The notes under the pieces: generated by a model
Seen by the model: the letters and a program-made list of their open reading frames with translations, nothing else
Told to the model about the DNA's origin: nothing
Databases searched by the model: none
Source of the DNA: Epiperipatus broadwayi
Taxonomy: Eukaryota > Onychophora > Udeonychophora > Euonychophora > Peripatidae
Assembly (NCBI GenBank): GCA_028023455.1
Contig: JAQFVV010000031.1
Coordinates: 930,001 to 994,000 of the forward strand
Direction: 5' to 3'
DNA length: 64,000 bases
In this document: positions 47,061 to 60,599 of the stretch, piece after piece
How positions within the stretch are numbered: the stretch's first letter is position 1
Layout: each line of letters opens with the position of its first letter
Translations under genes and position numbers: made by a program

Positions 47061-49080
47061 CAACACTCCCAAGATAGGCTATGAATATGGGATTTAAAGC
47101 TTCCCCAAAGCACTCAGCCCAATAATTCTCTGGATATTGAGCTTCACTTGTTTGCGTAATGCGCAAGTTGTAACTTACTGAATATAGTAAGCAAAAATGA
47201 TTGAGTCAATCATAAACATAATATAAATTTCATTTATGCTAACATGACCATAAAATGGCTATTCTTTGAAGGGGATAAGGGTTTGGAATAATAAGTGGAA
47301 TCAACAAGAGTAACCATAGATGTCAAATTAAAGATTTTATAATTGTTATAAATTTTCTTTATTAAAAATATTGACTACTGTAAATATAGTTGTTAAATAT
47401 ATACAAGTGTTAAATTAAAAACTCTGTGTAATTTTCTAAATTCACTTTTCAATTGATCATATCTTCTCACATACTTGTAAATATTTTAGCACATATACAT
47501 ATACTTTTATATATTCACACCTACCATTAAACACCTACACATGTATGCCTATCTGTATTTTAAATGATATTAATATATTCTGAACTAGATGATCTTCCAG
47601 ATTCTCCATGAGTTTGAAACTTGGGGATAATGGAAACGAAAGAGGATAAACAAGTTGTATTAAAGTATATATTTTAATATTTATTTGATCACTAACCTCT
47701 CCTCTCCTAAAAATGAAATTCAAGTGTATGTAGATATATAAGCATAATGATCAATGATAGACTTTTATTCACTGTGATGACCTAGCTAAACTATTTTCAT
47801 ACCAGATAAAAGCCTGTTCCATTACAATATATAATTTCTTAAAGCATCTAAGGCAATATAGCATTTACTGAGAATTAAAAAAAGCATGATAACAATACAT
47901 TTAAAAAATGGATAAATATACAATAGTTTGAAACTACTATTTCAATAAAATACGTTCAAAAAATAAATAAAAATATACTTTTAAAATTTTTTTAGTATTT
48001 TGTATAGAAACAATAGTTACTATTTTCTGTGTTATGTTTAAATTATTGTGTAAATATACTTTGGGTCATTTTGTATATGTATATATTATGTACTGAACAT
48101 CCTGTCATGCTTTCATAATAGCAAATCAATATATTACATATAAATTAAAAAGATAATTTCTTTTTTAGCAATTTACCAATTTGCACGTCATAATTATTAT
48201 TAAATAGCATTTTTCATAATAATTTATTAAATGTTTTGTTTTAGGCTGCTCAAAGACACATCAATTATTGTAATAATGAACATTATCTGCCTCATTGTTT
48301 GTCATTCTTCTTTTATCATCAAACTTTCAAAGGATTGTCCTAATGAAATATAAAATTTCATAATCATGACCAAAATAGGACAGTTTCATTATGGTAAAAG
48401 AATGTAAGTATAATATGATGAAGTATTCACTTGTTCACTTCCTGTATGTAAGTTCTTATTCATCAGTACTGATACACAGACTGATTATTAAATATTATCA
48501 CTTGGTCATAAAACTAAATTACCTGACTAATGTGTATATATATGTCAACCTACTGTTGTAAGACATTACTTGTGATGAAAGATAAGAGATAAATATATAT
48601 TAGAGGAAAGGAGAGAAATTAATAAGACCTTTTTATTTCACCATATAGCTAAAACAATATATATTTTAATTACCAATGTTTTGTGAAATTAGATTTATAT
48701 TATCAGAAAACTGCAGGAAAAGAATTCTAAATATAGTCCAGTTTCTCTAATTTACAGCTTTTCTCTACATCAGTCCAGAAAACTTCCTTATCCATCTACT
48801 ACCTCTGTATAGCTTGTTTACAGTCTCTTGGTATCTAGCTTGAAAACTTTAGCTCCCTTTATTGTCATCATGCTAACAAAATATTTCACTGAAATCCATT
48901 TATGGTCTCTTAATTCTTTCAATTAGGTCAATGCTATCTCTTTATTTTCCCTGCCACGTATTTTTATTTCTAAGCCAATAAACATCACATGACCACCTCC
49001 TCTTATGCTTGTGTATAACTGTTGTTAAAACAGGCAAAACTCACTATATATATTGCCACACACAGCAAGCTAGAGTAACT
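47061..49080. other. AT-rich stretch, nothing recognised
   Basis: Possible Penelope 3' flank up to about 47240. Beyond that no motif is seen. The 62-codon minus frame at 47723-47535 is not recognised. Confidence 0.4.
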
Positions 49081-49410
49081 ATGGATGCCAGAAGGCTTGT
49101 GCATAAAATCCCCATCTATTGCCTACTCATCCAATATCCCCAGACTAGTTTCTGGCTTATGGCCTTCATCAGTGAGGAGCCTTGGATCTGAGAGCACTGC
49201 ATCCAGATCTTAAGATCTAATTCAACCCTCCAGCAACCACCTTTTATCTCCATTTAACTATAAAACTATGAGTCTTAAACTGAAAACACCTTAATGTTTT
49301 CAATCCAAGCCCATTAGCTTATATAGTCATATGAATCTGAACCCAGTTCAGTACCCATACATTTTGGTGTCTTTGGTTCTTTAATAACCATAGCCACCAC
49401 TATTCTACTA
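49080..49410 (+). repeat. Relative of the inverted-repeat insertion (L arm)
   Basis: TATAGTCATATGAATCTGAACCCAGTTCAGT corresponds to TATGGGTCTGAACTCAGTTCAGT at 24125-24148. TTCATCAGTGAGGAGCC ... AGATCTTAAGATCTAATTCA corresponds to CTCAGTGAAGAGTTAGG ... AGATCTAAAACTCC at 23980-24030. It is a diverged single-arm copy. Confidence 0.45.
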
Positions 49411-49439
49411 GGCAGGATTGGTTTTAAAACGTTTAATTC

Positions 49440-50538
49440 CAATCTAGTATTATCGTCGTGGCTATTGTATCGATATTTTTGTTTATATGCAAGACCTATG
49501 GGTCAGATCTCTAATTAAGTAGGGATTAATTTCTTTATAAAATCTTTTATTATATATCATAACTGTGTAGGCCTTGATTTAGCCTATAGAATAGATTCCA
49601 ATTTCAGTCCACATGTTTATTATTATATATAAATATAGTGTTACTGGGTTGACTAATTTCATGATTACTGCATTTCTTCAGCAGGCGTTTATCCCTGCTT
49701 CAGAGAATCTGATTGACGGGTTCATTCTAAATAAGTTCCATGCAAATGCAGGGACATTCCTTTCATTTTCCAGACTCGCATGATCTTCTTATTTCTTGTT
49801 ACCAGTGCAGTGGATCATTCCTGCCTGTAATGAGAGTTATTAAGGGTTATATGAAGACATTCATTCCTTCATTCCGCGACCCATTCAACTTTGTAAAAAG
49901 CAAATACATCCCCGTCATTGCCTTATTACAAAACTTGGATATGACTTTGCAGAGGCGATCATATTCTAGCCTACTTCATTATTTATTTATTGCTTTTAGC
50001 AACTCAGTACCGCCTTCCTTATCATTGGTGTATATTAAAGCTTGATATTTCAGCTTTTATTGGTCATGATCATGAGAGTTATGCATTTGTTTATTTAACC
50101 ATATTTTCTAGAGTAAATTAAACTTACCTTATTTATTATTATATACCTGCTTGAGGTATATCTGCCTCAAAGATCAAATGTATTCATCATCTGAAGTCCC
50201 TTATTTAGATAGCCATTATACTTTGAAACTGTTACATATGCAATCATCAATTCATTTAATCTCCATTATCTTATAAGTCTAGCAATCTAATTAAGCAGTA
50301 GTCACTTCTTTTGTTCATTTGTTGTAATTTGAGTGTTTGTATTTTGCATACACTTTGCATTGGGTGTTTTGTTTTGCCACACAGGGTCATATATTTAATC
50401 CATACAATTTTAGTCTCTACCTCTCCCTGATCACCGAGCCTAAAGAAAAGTGAAGTGGTACGTAGGTCCAGTTGAGTTGTGGAGGTCTGAGTCACCCTGG
50501 TGGTAATTTTGTGACTATCAGCTCATCCTCACCGTTAC
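49440..50538 (+). mobile_element. LTR 3' part F (long-LTR family)
   Basis: The end, CTCACCGTTACA followed by ATATAT, resembles TTTGACCGGTACA|ATAT of LTR B. Upstream, TCTCTACCTCTCCCTGATCACCGAGCC resembles GTCTCTCCCTGGTGCTAAGC of LTR A. The 49740-50045 open frame (101 codons) lies inside and is GC-richer, like the cassette in LTR B, but I cannot align the two convincingly. The 5' half of the LTR is not found. Confidence 0.3.
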
Positions 50539-51335
50539 AATATATATATATTGAATAAAACATTATTTAAGCTAAGCATAAATTTGATATGAGTAGCCAT
50601 GGATTGGTTTGGTCAAGTTTGTAAGCTACCCTCACTATATATATATATAAACAGGAATTAATTAACCAATAGAGTGACTAATATCAAATAAACAACATTT
50701 ATATCTCTAGTCATCTCTATAATAATTTATACATGAAACACATGTATAAATAATAACTTTGCTTATTTTTCCCTCATGTATCAATGGTAATGAAAATGAT
50801 CAATACCCAAAACTGATATGATGATGGCTTGAATTTATTATATTTAACAAATATAGCATCAGAAACATCATATAATCAATCTAGCTCCCACTAGGGATGT
50901 ATTATAACTCATATAACTAACTGGGTTCACGCATGGCAATTAGCAATGACAAGGGCAACTAACAAATTTGCATCCAATTATCACATATGTAAACTAATGA
51001 AGTTTAATGTAGTATACTACCATTAATGATGTATAAAAAGAAGAAGAAAATATATTCAAAGACATTAAATTTTGAATAAAACAAAATATTTAAATTAAAT
51101 AAAAATAGTGAATATAAAAAAGGTTTGAATTTGATATAAATAAACATTTTACTACTCAATATATCATTTAAGAATAGTAATAATTATATATCATACTATC
51201 TGTAATTTCATTAAAATAATCAACTATAATATGCTGGTTGTAGATATATATCCTGCTACACATATAAAATAAAAAATATTTAACAGGAAAATATATACAC
51301 TTAATAAAAAATAAAAAATAAAAAGGTAGTCACAA
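50539..51335. other. AT-rich spacer, nothing recognised
   Basis: (TA)n tracts at 50540 and 50638; no coding signal. Confidence 0.5.
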
Positions 51336-53760
51336 TACAATATATTCTACCATTATGATGAAGAAGTGGAGAATTTTTATATGGGTGTACAAAAAGCTTT
51401 TGATCAGACCAAACAACATTTTAAAATTGATATAGGAGACTTTAATACAAGAATTGGAAAACAATTAAAAGATGAAAGTGCTGTAGGTAAATTCAGATAT
51501 GATAATAGAAATGAGAGGGGGTGGGAATAAGACTTGTAGAATTTGCAGAAAAAGAGAAACTTTATACTATAAATTCTTTTTTTTTTCTTTTTTGAGAAAA
51601 ATGTTAGACGCAAATGGACATGGAAACATCCATATGAAAGTACAGCAGAAAATGTATTTCAAGATTATAATGTTCTTAATAAATTCAGCACAGAAACTGA
51701 TCATCGATTAGTAAGATGTAAGATACATATTAATATAAAATTAGAGAGAGAAAAGTTATTAAGAAAAACAGTATTCACAGTTGATATTCCTAATCTTCAG
51801 AAACATTCCAATGAATTTAAATTAGAATTTGTAAATTGTTTTCAAAATATCAACAGATTTTGAACATAATTCAAATTTAAACAAATTCAATAGGAAGATA
51901 ATGATATATTTTAAAAACTATAATAAAGATAGGTAACTGGTACAAAAAAAGCAACAATTGACTAGTAAAATTTCATCTGAGACAGAAATGAAAAAATATG
52001 AAAATATATAAAAATGACGCATTAAGAAGGATTGATTACCTCGAATTTTGTAAAGTGATGTGAAAAAGACTTGATAATGATATAAGATAGTATAATTGTG
52101 AACTAGCAAGAAATAGTTTCAAGACTGTAAAACAACATCTTGTTATTGATAGGAAACATTTCCGCAATAAGAAAATAAGTAAATAGAGAGATGATATCAT
52201 GAAATGTGTAGAAGAGTTCTATCAAAAATTATATAGCAATAAAGAACAAGAAAAAAAAACCTCCTACAACTATTATATCTTCTGAATTGCCCAGGATCTT
52301 AAATGAAGAAGTGAGACATGCAATTACATTTATAAAGAAGGGAAAAACTCCAGGTAATAATGGAATTAAAAGTGATATCTTAAAAAAAGCAGGGGGAAAA
52401 ATAGAAAACATTTTGGCAAAGTTATATAGCAAATGTCTAAATGATATGATTGAAAAAATATAGTACTAACATTAATATTTTTTAAAGGTGATAAACAAGA
52501 TATTAGAAATTACAGATATATCAGTTTTTTATTAGTTTTATGCAAAAAATTTACCAAAATAATTACAATTTATCTACAGTGAACTTTGGATTTAACCAAC
52601 CAAAAGAACAAGCTGGATTTAAAGGTGGTTTTAGTGCAGTGAATCACATCCAAGTATTGAGAGAGGTTATAGAAAGGAACAATGAATGTGAGTTGCCATT
52701 TTGCTTCGGATTTGTAGATTATGCCAAGCCATTTGGTTCTATAAGCATTGTTTCGGTGATTAAAGCATTAGAACATCAAGGTATAGACCCAGGATATTGT
52801 CATATTTTGAAGAATATTTATAAAAATGCAACAGCTACAATTAAATTACATAATGATACTAGGAAGATTAACATTAAGAAGGGTATACAACAGGTTGACT
52901 CCATATCTCCAAAACGTTTTACAGCAGTTTTGCAAGAAGTATATTGTGGATAAAAATGGGAAGCCAAAGTAGTAAAAGTACATGGAGATTATTTAAGCCA
53001 TCTAGATTTTGCAGATGGTGTGGTTGTTTTTGCAAATAATGCTTTAGAACTTCAAAAAATGTTGCAAGAGTTATCAGATGAAAGTTAAAAAGCAGGATTA
53101 AAACTAAATATTAAAAAGATTAAAGTAATGCTCAAAAGATGGAAATAAAGATTGATAATCATGAGTTAGAAGAAGTTAACTACAAATACCTTAGTCAAAT
53201 TATGGTAACACAATGGATGAAATTAATCATAAAATTAAACTTGGTTGGAATGCTTTTGGTAGAAATAACTTAATATTAAAAGGAAATATGCCTATGGGTT
53301 TGAAAAGAAAGGTTTTTAATAAATATGTTTTATCAGTTCTTACTTAGGGGCCTGAGACTTGGATACTTAACAAAAGAGAAATACAGACTTCAGACATTTA
53401 ACAAAATATGAAGAAATGTATGTTAGGAATATCAAGAAGAGATTGTAAACAAAATACATCAGTGAGAGAAAAACAGGTGTTATTGACATTATTAAATGAA
53501 TTAAGAGACTGAAGTGAAGTTGGGCTAGACATATTGATAAAAGAGGTGATAATGGATAGACAGTTGAAATCTTAAACTGGATTCTGAGAGATTGTAAAAG
53601 ATATAGTAAAATACTATATGTGAGATGGATGGATGAAATAAGGAAGTGTGCTGGGGTGGACTAGAGAATGGAGATGGATTGAACTTGGAGAGACCTTCAT
53701 CCCGTAGTGGATTGATAATGTTTAAAAATGATAATGATGAAACTTCAGATAGTACTAATT
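51336..53760 (+). pseudogene. RTE-like LINE, 5'-truncated, endonuclease C-terminus plus reverse transcriptase
   Basis: The first block, at 51350-51450, is YHYDEEVENFYMGVQKAFDQ then HFKIDIGDFNTRIGKQ. GDFN is the endonuclease motif with its catalytic Asp/Asn. After a decayed linker, RT begins with ILNEEVRHAITFIKKGKTPG at about 52300. The intact 137-codon frame 52540-52953 covers QAGFKGGFSAVNHIQVLREV (motif 2/A approach), FGFVDYAKPF with the motif A Asp, and GIQQVDSIS, a degraded motif B. At 53008 motif C reads FADG instead of FADD, so a catalytic Asp is lost. The C-terminal region follows to LERPSS/DLHPVVD near 53710. Upstream endonuclease blocks such as those at 1-211 are absent. Frameshifts and stops are frequent. 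In RTE elements one protein nicks DNA and reverse transcribes its RNA. Confidence 0.88.
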
Positions 53761-56700
53761 ATTAAGAATATATTCTTTATCCATTTAATATTAATATTAA
53801 TAAAGAAAGAAAGTGATTATTGACTAGAATTAGACAAAATAAAATCCTCACTTAGGAACTTTTGATTTCAACTTTCCAGTCAAAAAAGGAACATAAATAC
53901 TGTTTTAACACATTCTATATATTATGACTTCACACACACACAAGATATTGATTTTAGGGTACTTTGGAGTATTCAATATGAGTTTTCTGGGATGAGTATG
54001 TCTGTATTTAATTCTTTTCAGGGATCTTTTCTTTACAGTTCTCTTAATTTTACTACTTTTTATTTTCTATAATAGCCATTTTTGTGCATAAAATAGAAAG
54101 AAAAATTAATTGTTGATCAAGTACATTATATAAGTATAGGCAAGCATTCAAAGCTGAGGCTAAATCATATGGATAATCCATCTAGTTTTCATTAAGCAGG
54201 TTTCAAAGAGATTTTCAGTTCAGTTTCACAACAAGTTTACATTATATGAGACCGGTACATCTGGTGGTAGTAGTTTAGATCTAGTGCTCCATTTTTAAAT
54301 TTCCAATAACACAATGAAGTTCTTCCACAATGCTGTGGTAATGTTTCTTCTTATTTTTCTCAAAATATCACAGACTTCTTTAACTCGCATGCATAATCCG
54401 TTGATTCAACTGTAGAATATAGTTTGGCTTGCTACAAACTGAATTGTTAAAACAACTTGCATGGAATTGTTAAGACAATTGTTTTTTATCAAGTTATCAA
54501 TTATCTCTGCTCTTTGGGGACTAAGTCTTAAATATTTTCTCAACTCATGAAGCAGCTATGATCCAACAAGAAACCCTCTTTTTTTTAATAATCAGTTAAT
54601 ATTTCTGCACCTGTTTGTTTTTTGGTTTTTTTTTTAAGGATTACCAATTTCATTATGATCCATTCAATTCCCTCCCTCCCCCCCCCCTTTTTTTTTCCAA
54701 AACGAGTTAATCATCTATAATTAACTTCCAAATCTGATAAATATACATTTATAAGCAAACTAATCCTCTTATAAATTGAAAATATAATTGGATTTTATAT
54801 TTTTGTTCTATATTTCAGAGAAACGTATTTCACATCCAATTTTCATAAGCTTATAAAATTGCATAAGACTAATAAAATTGACAATTTCAGCAGAAATTAG
54901 AATGCAAATTAAGTTTATCCTATTTCATTTCTTATATTTTAACTCTAACTAATATTTATTCATTTCTAGATATTATATTATTTTAATTTTCCTTATTTAA
55001 GTCAGAAGATTATACAAGTTTATTTAACTTTTGGTTCAATATGTATTATACAACATGCATACCAGCACAATATATACATGCATGTAATATGTGTATATAT
55101 ATTTATTACGGTGATATATATAAAAACTTTATGCCATGTTCAATATTATAAGTTAAAGCATGATTTGATATATATATATTATTTTTAGTGTTTTAAAAAC
55201 ACATAAGTTTATTAATTAATATGCAGTACATGATATTAAATTGTAGAACTTTGCATAAATCTTTATTAATTAATATAGTAGCATAATTAAGAGTACTCTG
55301 TCTACTATCTTCCAAAGGTTTTCAGGCTTTGATTATTATTTAAAACACGGTGCTAAGCAATAGAAATTGTTTTTGACAATAGTTATATCACTAAATGGAT
55401 GGAAAATTTAAATCCTTTGTAGTTTTGCACCAACGTTACCTGTATTACAAACTACATAAAGGAAAAGTCACTTCAGAATATGATGTATTATATTTTTAGT
55501 CTATTTATTATGTTATTATGAAGATAATGTTTTAAACTTTTGTGAACTTTTTTATTACCATTATTTTCAAATAAACTAGTGGAAGTTTGATATAGTTGAA
55601 ATATATCAAAGCAATACAACCTTAATAGATCCTTCACTAGCTTTTATTAGGATTCACTCATATAGCATGCAGAAAAAAACTTATATGCATATTAGGCAAT
55701 AAAATAATATTACTTAACTATTCTTAATAAACCTTTACGTTATGCAAATGAGTCAGGTAAATATATATAATAAACTATATATATATATATGTACACACAT
55801 ACTGACAATGTACAAATGAATAAATGAACTTCTAGACTAGATTCCCAAGCGAATATAGAAGACTCAAAAAGAAAGTGGGTTTGGTGATAAGAAAAAAGTC
55901 TGTGAATAAAAAAACTAGTTTAAATTTTGAAAGATTTTCAAACCAAAATGTATCTATAATAGTTAAAAATGATAAACGCAAGATGTCTAAAAATAAATTA
56001 TGAATTCAACACTTATACATGGAGGTATGATACCCCTTTCTCTCATTAAAAATGATAATCACCATTTCCCCAGTCATATCCTGAGATTTTTTTGAAATTC
56101 CTTACTTTCTCCTGCTCAATTCTAAATTTAAATCCCAGATCATAGTACAAGTCTAATGTTAGTAACTACAATGCAAGTCAAATAATAAATTCTAAAGAGT
56201 CAAATTATATATTTCATTAATTAATTGTACGTTTACTTCTTTTTTTATATAAATATTTTTAAAAAAAATACATAGTAAAAATTAACTACTTGCCTTAATT
56301 ACTATAAGACAAAGAAATAAACCTGCTCCGTTTTAATTTTAAATAATTTTTTCCTAACAGTTTTCTATAAACAAATGGGAATTAAAACACAATTTTAAAG
56401 TTTTATTGCATTTTTCAATTTCCTATCACCTCAGTCCCACTGTCTCTCCACTTTGCAAATGAACATCTGCCTATATAATTACATCATGATAAAACGATAT
56501 AAATATCCTGGAAGAAAAGCAATTTAGAGGGAAATGGAAAAGATATCATTCATATGTAGCCTAAAGAAAAAAAAATGAAACCAATATCTCTAAATAGATT
56601 ACCGGTAATTATTTTTAAATGAGATTTTTATAATTAAAAATTCCCCTTAAGAATTAAATAAAGATGAAACATTTCTAGTTAAAATAAATAGTAATTAAAA

Positions 56701-57701
56701 ATTCATATAGTTTTACGAAACTTTTTACCTTATTTACGTAATATTTGAAATACAGACATTCTTCGTATATCTGAAGCTTAATTGTAAATATACGGGATTT
56801 GAACACAGACTTTCAAGCACCCTTAATGAACACAAGATTGTTGGTGCCATTTTCCAATTAAAAATATGTTTAACCAGAATTAGGGAAAGAGCAAATTTAA
56901 TTCAATAATACTTTTCATCGTATATTTTATATGATTACTTATTATTCTGACTGGTTTTCTTATGCATTATCAAAAATGAAATAAATAAAAAAATTATGAC
57001 TGCATAGATCAAAAATAAAAATCTAACAATTTAACATAATTTTAAAATATATGAGAAATTGAGTTGGGGGAAGGGGGTAATAATTTAATTACTTTTAAAT
57101 GAAACTATAATTAAATATATATATAGAATTCATGGTCCACAAATTATTTATTCTCAAATGAACTTTCATAATTTTGTAACTACAGAAGCTATCTTACAAT
57201 AATATCTATATATATTTTAAGAAATGCTTTTATTTACATAAAAACATTAAAAATAAACAATAAACTTTCCTACAGCTTGCACAAATAAAGGTACAGAGTG
57301 CTCATGTTTAAAAATATTCTTAGTTTATACTTCACATAAACAGAAATTAGATTCTAATGATTTTAGCAAGCCTGCAAATAAACTATGGGGATTCAGAAAT
57401 AAGATTCCCAAAAAAATAATTTAAATAAACTTGCCATGAATGCCCATTTTCTTGTATCAATACCAATCTATTTTCCGGATAAAAACAACTTGACAATTAC
57501 ATTGGCAATGATACAAGGAAGTAAGCATTAATTGCAAGTCTATTTAAATGATTCTTTGGCATAAGTCTATAAAAATTAGATATATTTTTTTCATATACAT
57601 AGTAGCAAAATAATAAAAAATATTAAATTGAAAATGTTAAATTATAATTTTTTTTTGATAAGAAGCCCATAAAAATTGATTAAAAGTGGAATTAAGATTA
57701 T
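53761..57701. other. 3.9 kb AT-rich, almost nothing recognised
   Basis: GAGACCGGTACA at about 54251-54262 recalls the LTR end sequence, but its upstream 100 bp do not align well. A C-run followed by a T-run sits at 54667-54696. TGTAAATATACGGGATTTGAACACAGACTTTCAAG at 56784-56818 is a single terminal fragment of the GGGGATTTGAAC foldback family. Confidence 0.45.
56784..56820 (+). mobile_element. Terminal fragment of the GGGGATTTGAAC foldback MITE
   Basis: Matches the left end of the copy at 26255 (GGATTTGAACACAGACTTTC). No complementary right arm is present. Confidence 0.6.
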
Positions 57702-58683
57702 ACCTGGGTCTCATTTTATGCAGTAGATAGATTCCTCTGAAAATGCGCACAAAAGAAATCGCACAAAAATAGACTTAACTTACCTTGAAAAATGAGAGAT
57801 ATATTCCAGTAATTTTCAGAAATCGTGTTTAGCAAAGCAACAAGGAAAAATTACTTTAAAATTTGCATTAAAAAAATATAGAAATAAAGTATGACTAATA
57901 AAAAATTTCAAATATTTAAAAAAAATTACTACAAGACAAACTTTTTTTACTTTTTTTATTAACTACAGTATTTAATTTTACATTTTTCATACATATTTTA
58001 ATCATTACCATTAGCATTCGTTTGAAAACTGGTAAGAAATCAGATTCGATGTGATTTGATGTATTGTGACTTCTCCTTAAACGAAGTCAAGAATCTCTCA
58101 GCAATTATGCCCAGAGAAACTTGTTAGCCACTTTATTTTTTATTCGTGGTGTGATATACAACTAGCGCCACTTTCAGTCTTGTGCTGTGTTAATGGTTTT
58201 CTGTTTCTATATTTAAAAAATGAGATTGCAATCAAAACAAAAAGATTATACATTATCATTAGAAAGATTATTTTCAGTTTAAAATATCAATAAAATCTTC
58301 GTTATTTATTTTAACAATCTAAAAAATTATTTCTGTTATATACAACAAAATACGTTTTTAAAAGTTTAAAATTTTTGAATATTTATTGCGATATTTTTAT
58401 ACGTAAGTATAATCTATTGTTATTATTTACTCATTAGTATAAGTAGGTTATTTACATAGAAGCTAAGATTTTAAATACCGCTTCAGGCCATTTCACGTTA
58501 GCTGCTAATATAATGTTATATTTTTGGAAAAAAAAAAGTATTTCAAGTCAAAATAAGTTATTAATAATTTACATTTCTTGATATCTAATAAATATAGTGA
58601 AATATGACAGATATTAAGAAGAAATACGAATCACATAACTTCAAAATCACATTAAAATAATCCACATAAAATGAGACCCGGGT
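57702..58683. mobile_element. Non-autonomous TIR element, about 980 bp
   Basis: The left ACCTGGGTCTCATTTTATG (57702-57720) and right CATAAAATGAGACCCGGGT (58665-58683) are inverted with one mismatch. The interior has no coding sequence. A target duplication is not clear (flanks GATTAT / GTATTT), so the superfamily is left open. Confidence 0.6.
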
Positions 58684-59685
58684 GTATTTCTAAACATGAG
58701 TCATACCTTTATTTGTGAAAGTGAAAGAAAATTTATTTTTATTTTTTAATTTATGTAAATAAAAAAGTTTCTTTAAAAATAAATAAAAAGTATATTCTTT
58801 ATTTTCTACTTTTTAGTTTTATGTATGTAACACTGAATTATCATAATCAGTTTTCAATAAATGATTCAATTTTAAATTATAAGAAGTGTTGTTAGATACT
58901 GATAGAATCAATGTTAAGTATAAAATTAAACATTTAAATTTTTTGCTAATTTTTTGTTAGCAAAATTTTAACAAGTGCACTGTCCTTGGAAATACATACA
59001 TATGCAAAGTTTCAACAAGAATGGAAATTGGCAAAAGAGTGAAAATTGAGTTACGGGATTTGATTTAAACATACAGAAAGAGTAAATTAAATAAACTCGT
59101 ATATTGTAAAGTTAATCATAGATTCACTGCTTGTATGAGAATGAATCTCCCTTATTAGTGATAAAAATCACATATTTTATTTTTATTGTCAGCATGTTAG
59201 TACTCATCTGACTCATCCCCTTACTTTGAAACATCTATCCTCTAACTAAGAATATAGTCACTTATTCATTGAATAATAATGCTTCATAGCTAACTGAATT
59301 GGCTGAGTTGTCTATCTGAAGAAAAAATCTTAAGTTTATTTGTGATCTGAAAATATTTAAAAGCTTAGATAGCTTGAAGTCAAACACTAAGTAGCGCACA
59401 TGGCATGCAGATATGCTCAACACTATGTGCCAAGACATTTTATATATAATGTACAATAATAAATAACACAATTTGTGTGTTATTGATGAAGTCCAAAGTT
59501 TATGAATTTTAGTTCAATGAAGCTATCTTATTAATTAGCAGAAACTATTTTAAGATATCTATAATCATTACGATTTATTACTAATATCTATTTAACAACT
59601 ATTAACTGGGATATGTTAGAAATTCATATTTTTAAAACAATCTGTAAGTTAAAACTGCTTAAATGCACTATTTTTTTTTTAAAAA

Positions 59686-59716
<31 letters not shown>

Positions 59717-60599
59717 TTCGTAATGCCAAAAGCGACTGTAAAAATATCAAATTAAACTTTTCAGTTTAAAATAACTTTTTAGTACATTAACTGTAATTTG
59801 TCGCTTATTATTAACAAACTATCAATTTAAATTGTTGCAGATGAAACTTACCAACAAGATAAAAAGCAATTTATTTTCAGATAGATGATTTTATTGACAG
59901 CCTTTTAATGAAATCAATGAGGATTGTTTCAAACTCGAAATCAATTTTAAAACTTTATAACAATTCTCTAGATAACAATAAAAATAAAAAGATTAATAAA
60001 AATAAATTTATTTATCTATTATTAGTAGAAAAACTGAATTCGCTTTAATTAAAATTAAAAATATCTGTCTCTCTGCTGCAAGAAAAAATTGGAAATATCC
60101 TTTACAAAAAAAATAATAATAATAATAATCATCATCATCATGACATATAAAAAATAACTCCAAACAATAACAAAAAATGGGAAAATTAATAAAAAAAAAT
60201 TGCTTAAATTTATTCCATGTCTGCTATCAAGTATATATTTTCACATGATTATTGCTACCCATTATTTCCTAGCAGTCAGAGATTGTAGGAGGGGAAGGGT
60301 TAAAGATAGCATAAAGGGTATTCATTCTTTGAAGATAATCTAGCTAAAGCAAAGAGAAATTAAAACCATTTAAATACGATAATAATAAAAACAGATTTTA
60401 GGAGGCAAACAACCCATAACCCTAACAAATAGGCATATGTTATGTTGCACATATATATACACTTGTGCTATAAAAACTAGTTATTTGATATCACATTTAA
60501 CCGCAAGCAAATCAAAATCATTCACTAAGGGGAAATGTATTTGCAAAATATATTATTAAACAGTGGAAGTGTTGTAACCAGAATAACTATAGAGATCCA
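58684..60599. other. AT-rich stretch with two AAT microsatellites
   Basis: (AAT)n of about 30 bp at 59684-59715, and AAT then CAT trinucleotides at 60108-60140. No coding motif. Confidence 0.5.
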
